Source of the DNA: Letharia columbiana
Lineage: Eukaryota; Ascomycota; Lecanoromycetes; Lecanorales; Parmeliaceae
NCBI RefSeq assembly: GCF_014066305.1
Contig: NW_023501038.1
Location: 1-64,000, forward strand
DNA length: 64,000 bases
Direction of reading: 5' to 3'
The notes beneath the pieces are model-generated. The model saw only the letters and a list, made by a program, of their open reading frames with translations, was not told the DNA's origin and ran no database searches. The position numbers were made by a program, and so were the translations under genes. Positions 48,678-63,252 of this stretch are shown in pieces. Within the stretch, counting starts at the first letter, position 1, and every line of letters starts with the position of its first letter.

Positions 48678-51600
48678 GAGTTAATAATCGATAATTTATT
48701 TAAAATAGCGAAAGATTCGCTTAACCGCTTTTTAATAGACTTCGTTAAAATTCGAGCTATATCGAGATATTATTAAGATTATAAATATAATATCTAATTT
48801 TATACCGAGTATTATATATATTAATAATTCTATTATTAATTAATACTTAATATAAGAGACTTCGAAGATTTAAAAATTCTCTTTAAATATCTAATATCTT
48901 TCGATATCTATAAAAGTAAGTATACCTTTAAATTTCTATATATTATATTTAATAAGAAATTTTTTAATATATTTTATTTAATTAAGTTAAATAATATAAT
49001 TAATATAATTTTTAATAATAGTTATATCTAGATAATAGATATATAATTCTAAATTAATTATTTTAAAATAACTATTAAATTTATCTTTAATACTCTAAAT
49101 TTCTATTTTATCGAGATTAATTAAGAGAATATTATTTATATAGATTATAATAATTATAATATTATTAATAAAGATTAAGAAATTAATTATAATAGACTTA
49201 AAGCTTAATTTCTTTAAATATATAAAAAGAGTATTATATTAGATTTTTAAGGATTACTTTAAATTATATAACGCTTTCTTTAACTTATATATCTTATATT
49301 TACTATCGATTTTAAAACTCGTAAATTATATTATATAAATAATTTCCTTTATATTATTATAGAGAAAAGCGATTTTAATATTTATTTACTTTAATTTTTA
49401 ATCGAGGATTATTATTAAAATAAAGATCGCTTTATAATTTATAAACTTAATTATAAAGATAAAAGTCTTATTAAAATCTACGTCTTCGCGCTATTTAAAA
49501 TTACGAATTATTTATTAAGCTTTATATTATATAATCTCTTTAATAAAGTCTTATTTAAGTTTATAAATTTATTTATTATTTAGAGTATATATATTTAAGA
49601 ATAAATTTATTAAGATTTAAGTATTATTAATTATAAGAAAGTTAATTTCTTTTTATATAATAAATTTCTATTTTATTTTCTAATATCTATTTATTATTAT
49701 TTTTTAATAAATTTAAAATTTAAATAGTTTAAGAGTATTAGCTTTAATTAAAAAAGCGAGTAAATCTAATAAAAGATCGCGATAAGTTTTAAGAATTTTA
49801 TATCGTCTAGATTACTTTAAGAGAGATTATTAATTAATTATAGATCTAATTATAGACTTTACTAAGGCTTATAAAGCTATCGAGATAAATTCTATAAGTA
49901 TATTTTCGCTTAAGATTTTAAGTAATTTCGACTTTATCTTCTTTAAATATATTTATAAAGATATCTATAATAATATCTACGGCGATATCTATAAAAGTAT
50001 TTATTATAAAGATATTTCTCTAATAAGAATTTATATAATAGTAATAAATTCTCTTCTAACGGCTTTAATTAAGGTAATTATTATTTTAATAAATATTTTT
50101 TATCTTATTCTTTTTAAGACTCTCTTCTTTAAAATTAATATTAAAAAAGCGATTAATAGCTCGCGTATAATCTTTTATAACGTATTTATATAGCGCTTAT
50201 TTCTATTCTTAAATAGATTTTAATTATTAATCTCTCTTTTTCTAGCGAGATTAAGCTTAAATAAAATAAATTTAAAAGAAATATTATTAATCTAAATTAT
50301 ATTTAAATAAATTTAAATTTTATTATTTAATATTAATATATAATAAAATTAATTAGCTTTATAATTAATTAAGCGCTTCTTATAAATATAATTCTTATAT
50401 TTAATTTAATTAATATTTAATAAATATATTTAATAGAAACTAGTCTATTTAATAATTCGAAAATATAAAATATTAAATAAATAGTTTATAGAGGCCTTAT
50501 AAGAGATAATATCTCTTTTTAATATCGATTATAGATTATATAGATAATTAGAAGTCTATACGAATTTCGATTAATACTTTTATAATAGTCTACTCTCTTT
50601 AAATATAGCGTTAATCTTATATTATATCGTTTAATTAAGATATTTAAATTTATTATTTATTTAAGAATTATTAGATATAATATTTTTCTAGATAATCTCT
50701 TTAATAAATTAAAAAGTATATATATTATAATTATTATACTCGAAATTATAGTCGCTACGAAATCTAATATAAATATAATCTTTATATTTAATTTAATTTA
50801 AAAAAAACTTAAACGCCGTAAGAATTATAAGATTATTTTTATTAGAAAATAAGAATATAGCGAAATAAAGCGTTTTATTATCTAGAAAAATTATTATTTA
50901 TTTATAATTATTATAAAAAATAGAGAAAAACCTTTAAAGATTATTATAAATTAAGTTATTTTTCTAATAATCTAACGTTATATAACGCTTATATAATTTA
51001 ACTTTTATATTAATAATATTATACGATTTATATATATTCTTAGAAGATAAAATAAATAAATTTATTTCGATATATATTTTAACTAATTTCTTTAAATTCT
51101 AATATCTTAAATAGTTATAATAAGCGTGCTATATATATAAGATTTTCTTATTAATTTAAGAATCTAGAGTATTAGCGAATAAGAATAAGAATAAGAATTT
51201 AGATTTAGATATAGATATAGATATAGTAGACTTATTATAGATAGAGATATCTCTATTAATAACTGCTAAGTATATAAAGATCTCTATTTATATATTTAGC
51301 GTATAAAGATAATTACGCTAATATCTAAAAATAATATTATACTTCTTTATTTTAATATTTTTAAGTATAAATTAAAGCGAATAGTTTTAATTTTTAAGTT
51401 ATCTTTAAGAAATTAGATTAAAGCTACTATTAGAGATATATTAGATATCTTTTATATATAAGATTTATTTATTTTTAAGATCTTTATATTTAAATTTAAT
51501 ACGTTTAAAATTAATAGTTATAATTAAGCTATTAATTTTATTAATTAAACGATATAATTTAAATAGAGTAAAGATTTAAAAAATTAAGAAGTTATAAGTA

Positions 51601-53868
51601 ATATATTAAATATAAATATTATTAATAAATTATAGATATAATAATATAGCGATTATAAATATCGAAGAAGTTTAAGCTATAATCTTTAAGCTTTTTTTTA
51701 ATAGAGAAATAATAGACTCGATTTTATAAGAATTAAGAATTAGTAATAAGATATATAATATTCTTTAGATTAGAGTTAATATATATTATAAAATTATATA
51801 TTATTACTAACTAGATATACGTAATAATAATCTTAATATTACTAAATTAGCGATTAATAATAAACTTATTATTTTAAATATTTTTATCTTTATCTTTATT
51901 ATTCGAGTTAAAGAAATTATTATTATTATCTCTCTTATCGTTATCTTTATTATTATAATTATCGCGATCTTTATAATTACTATAATCTCCTTTACTACTA
52001 TTATTATCTTATTTCTTAAATTTAAAATATAGAGTAATATATTTAATATTATTATATTAATTCTTTTTATAATAATTATAATACTTATAAGTTTAAATAT
52101 AAATATAAAAGTTTCTAATATAGATCTCTTATTAAATTCTATATTCGATAATTTCGTTAGTAATAATTAACGTAATAATACTCTATAAATTATATATAAA
52201 GAATTTATTAATTAGCGTAATTAGTATATAGACTTTAATACTAATTAAGTTAATAAAATTAATTATAATATTAATAAATTAAGTAATTACGTAATTTAGA
52301 TTAAACTTTATAATATTATTATTTTTAAAGATATCGTAATTTTAATTATATTATTTATAATATAAATTATATAAAGAATCTAAGTTTAAATAAAAGCGAT
52401 AAATTTTTTAATTCTTATCGAATTTTAGCTTTAAGAATAAATTATCGAATTTATTTAGAATCTCTATAAATCTATTAATATAGAATTAAAAGTTATTATT
52501 ATACTTCGTAAAAGTAATATTATTTATTTTTCTAAATATGAAATTAAAAATATTTAAATCTTAAGACTTAAACTTATTTAGAGTCTCTTAGATTTCTTTA
52601 ATATTAATCTTATTTTTAATCTTAGAATACGAGTTTTTTTTATAATACGATTTTAGTATAATATAGATTTAATCTTATATTTATAGCTAACTATTAATCT
52701 AGAATTCGATAATAATAATATTAATAATTAATTTTATATAATCTTTTTTAATATAACGCTATAATCTAAATAACTTTAATTTATTCTTAAATTATTATTT
52801 TTAGATTTAATAGTTAAAGATATTTTTAAACTTATTAATATTATCGAGATAACTTAAAAAGATTAAAATTTTAAATTTCTTAAAAGATATAATATTTAGA
52901 GATTTAATAAACTCTCTTTATTAGAGAATAAACTAAATAAATTAAATAAGCTCGCTCTATTAAAGCTTAAACTTAAGAATAAAACTTATATATTAATAGA
53001 ACTTAGAGAAATAGTTAAGATAAATAATATTAATAAAATTAAATACGCTTAAAGATTAAAGAGATCTTTATTAGATATCGACTTTAATAGAGATTTAAAG
53101 ATAAATTATTTTAATATTAAATTAAAATCGATAAGAGAGCTTAATATATACTTACTCTCGCTATTAGAATATTTCTTATAGTATATTAGAGATTTAAATA
53201 TATAAGAAAAGTCTTATTAAGCTTTAAAATTAGCTCGATATAATTTAAATCTTTATTTATAAAAGTTTATTATTTATTAATACTCGAAATAGTAAATAGT
53301 ATTCTATTAAGAAGTTAAATAATTAATAAATATTAAAGATATTAAAGTAATCTAAAAATATTATAATAGTAGAGACTTATCTCTTATACGTAGATATAAT
53401 ATTATATTATTAAGATTATACTAATTATCTTAATAGTTAAAAGCTTTATTTATCTTCTCTAAAATTAACTTAATTAAAATTTAAGATCGAGATTAATCGT
53501 AAGATTATTTACTTGCTATTAAGGTATTTTACCTCTAAGATAAATACTTATATCGAGACTTCTTTATAATAATAAGAATTTCTTTTCTCTTTCGCTTTCG
53601 AGATTAAGATTCTTACTCTTTTAATTAATATATTTTCTATTAATAATAATTAGAAATTATATAATTAGCGTTAAAGCTAAGATTATTTTTTTTTAAATTA
53701 TATTTCTCTTAGCGGTAACTAAAATAGCTAGTTTTTAGCCTTTATTATAAATATTTTATAATTAAATAAATACGAAGTCTAAATACTCGTTATCTAATTC
53801 TTTAATATTTATAATATATAAATAAAGGCGTATTATTTCTTTATTTAGCGTATTCTATATAGAGAAGT
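48678..53868 (-). pseudogene. Copia A gag-pol, main part
   Basis: Homologous to Copia B 55319 to about 60490 in the same orientation. The RT block (NIKI-FLYNNIKEIIYI type) is at about 49330-49410. The gag Asn-rich tract lies about 51890-51970. It ends at the Copia B insertion, where the last bases are AGAGAAGT. Stops are dense. Confidence 0.75.
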
Positions 53869-54020
53869 TATTAAAATATAAAGGTAGAATACTTAGTTAT
53901 ATTAACTATAAAGTTCTATAGAAGAAAAGAGCGACTTAATACGAACGCGCTAAGGCGTATCACGTGACGTAGTCATATAACCGCCAAGACGCTAAGAGTT
54001 ACGTAACCCGAATTTCAATA
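53869..54020 (-). repeat. Copia B 3' LTR
   Basis: 152 bp, with polypurine tract GAAGAGGAG (minus strand) at 54021-54029. Confidence 0.9.
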
Positions 54021-54699
54021 CTCCTCTTCGTATATATTCTCTTATAAGCGAAACTTAATAAATATAAAGTTTAATACTAACGGCGTTAAAACTAGATAGA
54101 TAAGATAAGACTAATATTAAATAATAAGAGTAAATTAGTATCAAGTAGCTAAGATAAGTTAGTGCCGAGTAATTAGCGTGAAAATATATCTTCTATACCT
54201 CTACCCCCCCCTATATAAACGAAGTTAAAAAACGTAAGATTTAAAGTTCGCGACATTTAAAACAGGGTAGATAAAGTGAAAAGTCGAAATCTGAAAACGA
54301 CTATATTAAACCATGGCCCCCATTTAAATATAACTCAAATTCCACTTTTTATCAAAAAACGGTTTTTCGGAAATTTTATTTCTAGGCCATCTGATATATA
54401 TCAAAAATCGATTAATTCGAGGTCGGAGAATATATGTGAGGGTAGCTAAATAAAATGATTGAAAGAAATCCTTCTAGCTATATATCGCCGGCTGTAAGGC
54501 CCTTACGGAAGTTATTTCAGATATCTAGTTCTTAATAATAGTAGCTAGCAATAGTAATTTGAAGGTGTAATATCTAAGGCGTTAATAACGAATAAGTATA
54601 AATCTCTTAAAAGAGCTCTAAAAGATTAATAACGATAGCGGCAATAGCGCTGAAGAAATAGCTATTCCGATATAAAATGGCGAGTCCGCAGAGTACTCT

Positions 54700-57600
54700 A
54701 ATATGGCGGCTCGGCGAGCGACTTAAGTCGATCATCTATAGTGCGAGGATTAATGAAATAGCTTTCTTGAAGTAGGCGGCTCTCTTATATTAAGATTATT
54801 AAGCTATAATAAGATTATAGACGATATTTCAATCTAATAAATTAACGAAATCTCTTAAACTTATTCTTATTAAGGGCCTTAATAAGATCGTTAATTATTT
54901 ATCGATCGATAGAAATATAGTCTAAAGCGACGTTTCTAGCGATAATTTATTTCTATATATAATAATATTAAATATTAATATATTTAATATAGATATAAAA
55001 TTAGACGTTCTTAGCTAGTGCTATAGCGCCTTAATTATTATAAAAAATAATTATCGCTTATATTTATTTATTATTAAAATTAAGCTAATTTAATAAATCG
55101 CGTAATTAAATTATTTTCTTAATAATTTATATTTAATCGATATATTTAGCTTTATAAATTAAGAGTATTATAATAAATTATCGCTTCGATAATTAACTAA
55201 TAATCTCGCTATTAATATTAAATATATATTTAAATATAAAGCGATAAATATCTTAATTATTAACTTAATCGATATCGATATAACCGTTAAAGATTTTAGA
55301 TCTTCTTTAAAGATAAGTTAATAATTAACGATTTATCTAAAATAGCGAAAGATTTACTTAATCGCTTTTTAATAAACTTTATTAGAGTTTAAGCTATATT
55401 AAAATATTATCGAGATTATAAATATAATATTTAATCTTATATCGAGTATTATATATATTAATAATTTTATTATTAATTAATACTCGATATAAGAGACTTC
55501 GAAGATTTAAAAGTTCTCTTCGAATATCTAATATCTTTCGATATTTATAAAAATAGATATATCTTTAAATTCTTATATATTATACTTAGTAAGAAACTTT
55601 TTAATATACTTTATTTAATTAAATTAAATAATATAATTAATATAATTTTTAATAATAGTTATATCTAGATAATAAATATATAAGTCTAAATTAGTTATTT
55701 TAAAGCGATTATTAAGCTTATTTTTAATACTCTAAATTTCTACTTTATCGAGATTAATTAAGAGGATATTATTTATATAGATTATAATAATTATAATATT
55801 ATTAATAAAGATTAAGAAATTAATTATAATAGACTTAAAGTCTAATTTCTTTAGATATATAAAGAGAATATTATATTAGATTCTCGAGGATTACTTTAAA
55901 TCGTATAGCGCCTTCTTTAATTTATATATTTTATATTTATTATTAATTTTAAAGTCTATAAACTATATTATATAGATAATTTTCTTTATATTATTATAGA
56001 GAAAAGTAATTTTAATATTTATTTACTTTAATTTTTAATCGAGGGTTATTGCTAAAATAAAGATCGCTTTATAATTTATAAATTTAACTATAAAGACGAA
56101 AGTCTTATTAAAATTTATATCTTCGCGCTATTTAAAATTATAAATTATTTATTAAACTTTATATCGTATAATCTCTCTAATAAGATCTCGCTTAAGTTTA
56201 TAAATCTATTTATTATCTAAAATATATATATTTAAAAATAGATTTATTAAGATTTAAGTATCGTTAACTATAAAAGAATTAACTTCTTTCTATATAATAA
56301 GTTTTTATTTTATTTTTCAATATTTATTTACTATTATTTTTTAATATATTTAAGATTTAAATAGCTTAAAAGTATTAGCTTTAATTAAAAGAATAAGTAG
56401 ATCTAGCGAAAGATCGCGATAAATTTTAAGAATTTTATATCGCTTAAGTTACTTTAAGAAAGACTATTAATTAATTATAAACTTAATTATAGACTTTACT
56501 AAGACTTATAAAGCTATTAAAATAAATTTCATAAATATATTTTCACTTAGAGTTTTAAGTGATTTTAATTTAATCTCCTCTAAATATATATATAAAGATA
56601 TTTATAATAGTATCTATAACGATATCTACGGCGGAGATATCTATAAAGATACTTTTCTAATAGAAATTTATATAATAATAATAAATTCTCTTTTAACGAC
56701 TTTAGCTAGGGTAGTAATCGAGGTAATTATTACTTCGATAAATATTTTTTATCTTATTTTTTTTAAAGCTCTCTTCTTTAAAATTAATATTAAAAAGGCG
56801 GTTAATAGCTTATATATAATCTTTTATAACGTATTTATATAACACTTATTTCTATTCTTAAATAGATTTTAATTATTAATCTCTCTTTTTTTAATAGAGT
56901 TAAGCTTAAATAAAATTAGCTTAAAAAAGATATTATTAATTTAAATTATATTTAAATAAATCTAAATTTTATTATTTAATATTAATATATAATAAAATTA
57001 ATTAGCTTTATAATTAACTAAGCGCCTCTTATAGATATAATTCTTATATTTAATTTAATCGATATTTAATAGATATATTTAATAGAAATTAGTTTATTTA
57101 ATAATTTAAAGATATAAAATATTAGATAAATAGTTTATAAAGGCTTTATAAGAGGTAATATTTCTTTTTAATATCGATTATAGATTATATAAATAATTAG
57201 AAGCTTATATAAATTTCGACTAATACTTTTATAATAGCCACCTTTCTTTAAATATAGCGTTAATCTTACTTTATATCGTTTAACTAAAATATTTAAATTT
57301 ATTATTTATTTAAAAGTTATTAGATATAATATTTTTCTAGATAATTTCTTTAATAAATTAAAAAGTATATATATTATAATTATTATACTCGAAATTATAA
57401 TTATTATAAAATCTAATATAAATATAATCTTTATATTTAATTTAATTTAGAAAAAACTTAAACGCTATAAGAATTATAGAATTATTTTTATTAGAAAATA
57501 AGAATATAGTAAAATAAAGCGTTTTATCGTCTAGAAAGATTACTATTTATTTATAATTATTATAAAAAATAAAGAAAAACTCTTAGAGATTATTATAAAT

Positions 57601-58100
57601 TAGATTATTTTTCTAATAATTTAATATTATATAACGCTTATATAATTTAATTTTTATATTAATAATATTATATAATTTATATATATTCTCTAAAGAATAA
57701 AATAGATAAGTTTATTTTAATATATATTTTAGTTAATTTCTTTAGATTCTAATACTCTAAATAGCTATAACGAGCGTGTTATATATATAAGATTTTTTTA
57801 TTAATTTAAGAATCTAAGATATTAGTAAATAAGAATAAGAATTTAGATTTAGATATAGATATAGATATAATAAATTTATTATAGATAGAAATATCTTTAT
57901 TAATAACTACTAAGTATATAAAAGTCTCTACTTATATATTTAGCGTATAAAAATAATTACGCTAGCGTTTAAAAATAATATTATACTTTTTTACTTTAAT
58001 ATTTCTAAATATAAACTAAAGCGAATAGTTTTAATTTTTAAGTTATTTTTAAGAAATTAGATTAAAGCTACTATTAAAAATATATTAGATATCTTTTATA
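54700..58100 (-). pseudogene. Copia B pol relic
   Basis: The RT part at about 55900-56080 reads NYKAIFILA, then NIKITFLYNNIKKIIYI, then KLKKALYDLK (KLkkALYGLKQ). These are standard Copia RT blocks. RNase H lies toward 55300. The counterpart of the G1 insertion site in Copia A is uninterrupted here (about 55315-55320), which confirms the empty target. Confidence 0.8.
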
Positions 58101-59350
58101 TATAGAATTTATTTATTTTTAAGATTCTTATATTTAAGCTTAATACGCTCGAAGTTAATAGCTATAATTAAACTATTAACTTTATTAATTAAATAATATA
58201 ATTTAAATAGAATAAAGATTTAAAAGATTAAGAAGTTATAAGTAATATATTAAGTATAAATATTATTAATAAATTATAGATATAATAATATAGCGATTAT
58301 AAATATTAAAAAAGTTTAAGCTATAGTCTTTAGACTCTTTTTAATAAAGAAATAATAAACTTAATTTTATAAAAATTAAGAATTAATAATAAGATATATA
58401 GTATTCTTTAAGTTAAAGTTAATATATATTATAAAACTATATATTATTACTAGTTAAGTATATATAATAATAGTCTTAATATTATTAAACTAGCGATCGA
58501 TAATAAACTTATTATTTTAAATATTTTTATCTTTATTATTCGAGTTAGAGAAATTATTATTATTATTATCTTTATTATTATAATTATTATAATTATTATA
58601 ATCTTTATAATCGCTATAATCTCCTCTACTACTATTACTATTTTATTTCTTAAATTTAAAATATAGAAAGATATATTCGATATTATTATATTAGTTCTTT
58701 TTATAATAATTATAATACTTATAAGTCTAAGTATAAGTATAAAAGTTATTAATATAAGTTTTTTATTAAATTCTATACTCGATAGCTTTATCGGTGATAA
58801 TTAATATAATAATACTTTATAAGTTATATATAAAAAATTTATTAATTAGCGTAATTAGTATATAGACTTTAATACTAATTAAGTTAATAAAATTAGTTAT
58901 AATATTAATAAATTAAATAATTATATAATTTAGATTAAACTTTATAATATTATTATTCTTAAAAATATCGTAATTTTAATTATATTATTTATAGTATAAA
59001 TTATATAAGAAACTTAAGCTTAAATAAAAGCGATAGATTTTTTAATTCTTATTAAACTTTAGCTTTAAAAATAAATTATCGAATTTATTTAGAATCTTTA
59101 TAAATTTATTAATATAGAATTAAAAGTTATTATTATACCTCGTAAGAGTAATATTATTTATTTTTCTAAAAATAAAATTAAGAATATTTAAGCTTCGAGA
59201 TTTAAACTTATTTAGAGTCTTCTAGACTTCTTTAATATTAATCTTATTCTTAATTTTAGAATATAAGTTTTTTTATAATACGATTTTAGTATAATATAGA
59301 TTTAATTTTATATCTATAATTAATTATTAATTTAGACTTTAATAATAATA
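58101..59350 (-). pseudogene. Copia B gag relic
   Basis: Minus-strand frame with a low-complexity segment RGDYSDYKDYNNYNNYNNKD near 58560-58670. It is rich in Asn, Asp and Tyr and encoded by ATT/ATA-type repeats. The flanking parts align with Copia A and C. The zinc knuckle was not resolved. Confidence 0.55.
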
Positions 59351-60853
59351 GTATTAATAATTAGCTTTATATAGTTTTTTTCGATATAGCGCTATAGTCT
59401 AAGTAGCTTTAATTTATTCTTAAACTATTACTTTTAAATTTAATAATTAAAAATATTTTTAAATTTATTAATATTATCGAGACGACTTAGAAAAATTAAT
59501 ATTTTAAATTTCTCGAAAGATATAATATTTAAAGACTTAATAAGCTTTCTTTATTAGAGAATAAATTAAATAAATTAAATAAGCTCGCTTTATTAAAGCT
59601 TAAGTTTAAGAATAGAGTTTATATATTAATAGAGCTTAAAGAAGTAGTTAAAGTAAGCGATATTAGCGAGATTAAGCGCGCTTAAAAACTAAAGAGATCT
59701 TTATTAAATATTAACTTTAATAAAGACTTAGAGATAAATTACTTTAATATCGAATTAAAATTAATAAGAAAGCTTAATATATACTTACTCTCGCTATTAA
59801 AATATTCTTTATAATACGCTAGAGATTTAAGCGTATAAGAGAAATCTCGCTAAGCTTTAAGATTAGCTCGATATAGCTTAAATCTTTATTTATAAAGATT
59901 TATTATCTATTAATACTCGAAATAGTAAATAATATTCTATTAAGAAATTAAATAATTAATAAATATTAAAGATATTAAAGTAATTTAAAAATATCGTAAT
60001 AATAAAAATCTATCTCTTATATATAGATATAGTACTATATTATTAAGATTATATTAATTATCTTAATAATTAAAAGCTTTATTTATCTTCTCTAAAATTA
60101 ACTTAATTAAAGTTTAAGATCGAGATCGATCGTAAGGTTATTTATTTATTATCGAGATATTTTATCTCTAAAATAAGTACTCGCGCTAAGGCTTCTTTAT
60201 AATAATAGAAATTTCTTTTCCCTTTCGCTTTTAAGACTAAGGTTTTTATTTTTTTAATTAATATATCTTTATTAGCGATAGCTGAGAATTATATAATTAA
60301 CGTTAAAGCTAAAGTTATTTTCTTTTAAATTATACTTCTCTTAGCGGTAGCTAAGATAACTAGTTTCTAGTCTTTATTACGAATATTTCGTAATTAAATA
60401 AATACGAAGTCTAAATACTCGCTATCTAATTCTTTAATATTTACGATATATAAATAAAGGCGTATTACTTCTTTATTTAGCGTATTCTATATAGAGAAGC
60501 TAATAATATTTTAGAGATCTTAGCGATAATATAATTTAATTAATCGTATAGCGGTTTCGGTAATCTCGGCTAGATATAATATATCTCGACTCGCTTTATA
60601 TTATTTTAGTTAAGAAGTGAAAGCGCTTAAGTGATAGCCCTTAGCCTTCGAATTATAGACGAATTATAGCTATTTAAACCTAGAACGATTATTTTAAAGT
60701 AGGAATTTTCTATATTAAGGAGGTTAATAAAGTCTTCTATAGTTATAATTACCTTTATTATAATAGATATAAATATCTAAAGATAATTATAACTATAGCG
60801 GTAAATTATATTATTACTAAAATAATTATCGAATATAGCTCGGGCTTATAATT
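59351..60853 (-). other. Copia B leader region
   Basis: It lies between gag and the 5' LTR and is shared with Copia A (60,000-series counterpart at 61006-61362 plus 52700-53868) and Copia C. The primer-binding site AATTATAAGCCCGAGC (minus strand) abuts the LTR at about 60838-60853. I cannot say whether the far part is coding. Confidence 0.5.
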
Positions 60854-61005
60854 TATTAAAATATAAAAGTAAGATACTTAGTTATATTAACTATAAAGTT
60901 CTATAAAAGAAAAGAGCGACTTAATACGGACGCGCTAAGGCGTATTACGTGACGTAATTACGTAATTATTAAGACGTTAAGAATTACGTAATTCGAATTT
61001 TAATA
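60854..61005 (-). repeat. Copia B 5' LTR
   Basis: 152 bp, more RIP-altered than the 3' copy at its end (AATTCGAATTTTAATA). Confidence 0.9.
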
Positions 61006-61362
61006 AAGTTAATAATATTCTAAAGATCTTAATAATAATATAATTTAATTAATTATATAGCGGCTTCGATAATTTCGACTAGATATAATATATCTTAACT
61101 TATTTTATATTATTTTAAATAAAAAGTAAGAGCGCTTAAGCGATAGTTCTTAGTCTCTAAATTATAAGCGAATTATAACTATTTAAATCTAGAATAACTA
61201 TTTTAAAATAGAAATTTCCTATATTAAGAAGATTAATAAAGTCTTCTATAGTTATAATTATCTTTATTATAATAAATATAAATATTTAAAAATAATCGTA
61301 GCTATAGCGATAGATTATATTATTACTAAAATAATTATTAGATAAAGCTCGAGCTTATAATC
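61006..61362 (-). other. Copia A leader, piece beyond Copia B
   Basis: It continues Copia A after Copia B and matches the Copia B leader at about 60493-60853. It ends in the Copia A primer-binding site ATTATAAGCTCGAGC (minus strand) beside the LTR. Confidence 0.8.
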
Positions 61363-61514
61363 TATTAAAATATAAAGATAGAATACTTAGTTATATTAAT
61401 TATAAAGTTCTATAAAAGAAAAGAGCGACTTAATACGGGCGCACTAAGATATATCACGTGACGCGGTCACGTAACCGCCAAGACGCTAAGAGTTACGTGA
61501 TTCGAATTTTAATA
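61363..61514 (-). repeat. Copia A 5' LTR
   Basis: 152 bp. It keeps two CACGTGAC-type motifs, and GCCTT follows at 61515-61519. Confidence 0.92.
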
Positions 61515-61519
61515 GCCTT

Positions 61520-63252
61520 AGATATATCTAGTAAGTTATCGATATTACTCTCTTAGACGATAGCGACTTTATCTAAAGTAGAACGATTATAAATATATAG
61601 ATTATAATATTATAGATTCTTATAAAGTAGCTTATAGCTCCGTATATTCGAATCGATTTCTAGTCTTTTAGATATCGATTTAAAGGCGTTAATATAGAAA
61701 TTAATACTTTTAAGATTTATAGCTATTTTACGATAAAGCGTTTAATTAATATAATTATAGTAGTTATATCTAATAAAGTTAATATAAAAAACGCGATTAA
61801 AAGAAAGTTATATCGTATTATAAATTAATCTTAAATATTATTTATAATATAGATTTAATTAAATATCGATTTTTCGCTCTTTAAAGACGTTAAGATAGAT
61901 ATATAAGTAATAATTACTCTCTAAATTTTATATATATACGAGGCGATTAAATAATTAATAATAATCTATTATAAGGCTATAGAGATTATATTATTATACT
62001 AAACGCTATAGCGATAAAATTCTTTATTATTATTAATAAGATTCGAGGTCTTTAGCGTTAAAGAGTAAAGGATTTAATTAATAATATACTCGCTAGAGTT
62101 AATTAAATCGTTTATACTTATTTTAATATCTTTATAATCTTATTTTATATCGTTTATCTTATCTATTTTAGATATATTAACTTTAATCTTTTCGCTATTA
62201 TAATATTACTCGATTATCTTATCTTTTTATAACGCTATATTATAGCGATTATAAATCTAATTTATAGAATCTAAATTATATTATATAGGCTCTATAATAT
62301 ATAGATAACGCGCGATATAACTAGCGAGCCTTATTAAAGACTAAGTAGAATTTAAATAAAAGCTAGAAGATAGACTAAAAGAATATAAATTATTAAAAGA
62401 ATTATTATTAAAGAAGTCTACTAATAAGTCTTATAATAGAGAATCTTTAATAACGTCTTTCTCTTATTTAGAAGCTTCTTCTTAATAATATTTAAAATCT
62501 AATATATATTAAGAGGCTTTAAAATAGAGTAATAAAGAATAAATAGAGAAGAAAGACGCGTTTTAGAAGATAGTATCGCTAAGTTAAAAGATATTATCGC
62601 TAGCTTAAAAGAAGTATATAGAGAAGAATATATTTATTCGAACTCTTTTTAAGAATCTTTTAACGCGTTTATAAGTAGTAATAGATAGTTAAACTCGCTT
62701 ACGACCTCGATTATTAGTAATAGCGAATTCGCTAAGAGATAACCTAGAGGTATTAATAGAGGATTTAAAAGGCGAGCGAAAGGGATATATATCTTAGATA
62801 CTTAGTAATATTTAGGCGAGGGGTATCGAGGGCGAATTTATTTATAATTGATAAATTAATAGAATTATAGAAGAAGAATAATTATATAAATAGATAAAAG
62901 AATTATTATTCGATCTTAAATACGTCTAATATAACTACTATAACTACTATATTTAAATATTTATTTAATCTATTAATAGTAGATTAAACTTTATTATTTT
63001 TATAGCGTTAGAAAGCGTATACTAAGCTCTATAATTTACGAAATTATAAAGAAATAGCATTTATAGAAAGCTAGTTATTTTAGAGTATAAAACTTCTATA
63101 TATAAATTTTTAATAAGAGAGCTTAAAAGGGCTAGCGAGCTAATTTAGTTAGTCTAGTTAAAAGGCGTAATAACCTCGAATTTATAATTAACTATATATA
63201 TAAATTTAAGATTTTCTAATTTAGCCCTATCTTATTCTTTTATATATACTAA
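61520..63252 (+). mobile_element. W2, right part
   Basis: The 3' 1.73 kb of W2, homologous to W1 from about 33510 to 35231 and ending TTTATATATACTAA. It contains the counterpart of the W1 coding relic at about 62170-62875, where LEDRLKEYKLLKELLLKKS and REERRVLEDSIAKLKDIIAS can be read with few stops. Confidence 0.8.

Larger units (their letters stand above)
53869..61005 (-). mobile_element. Copia B, full-length
   Basis: LTRs are at 53869-54020 (3') and 60854-61005 (5'), each 152 bp. Length is 7137 bp. The flanks read AGAAGT on the left and AAGTTA on the right. The duplication is AAGT(T), with one end base ambiguous or mutated. It lies within the leader of Copia A. Internal sequence: 3' untranslated block to 54500, pol to about 58100, gag about 58100-59300, leader to 60853. 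Confidence 0.88.
40434..61519 (-). mobile_element. Copia A, full-length with TSD and two nested elements
   Basis: LTRs are at 40439-40590 (3') and 61363-61514 (5'), both 152 bp, flanked by GCCTT at 40434-40438 and 61515-61519. Internal pieces are 40591-41847, 48678-53868 and 61006-61362. Net length is about 7.1 kb. Gypsy G1 interrupts the RNase H region and Copia B interrupts the leader close to the 5' LTR. It inserted into W2. RIP is lightest at the 3' end (40440-40990). Confidence 0.92.
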
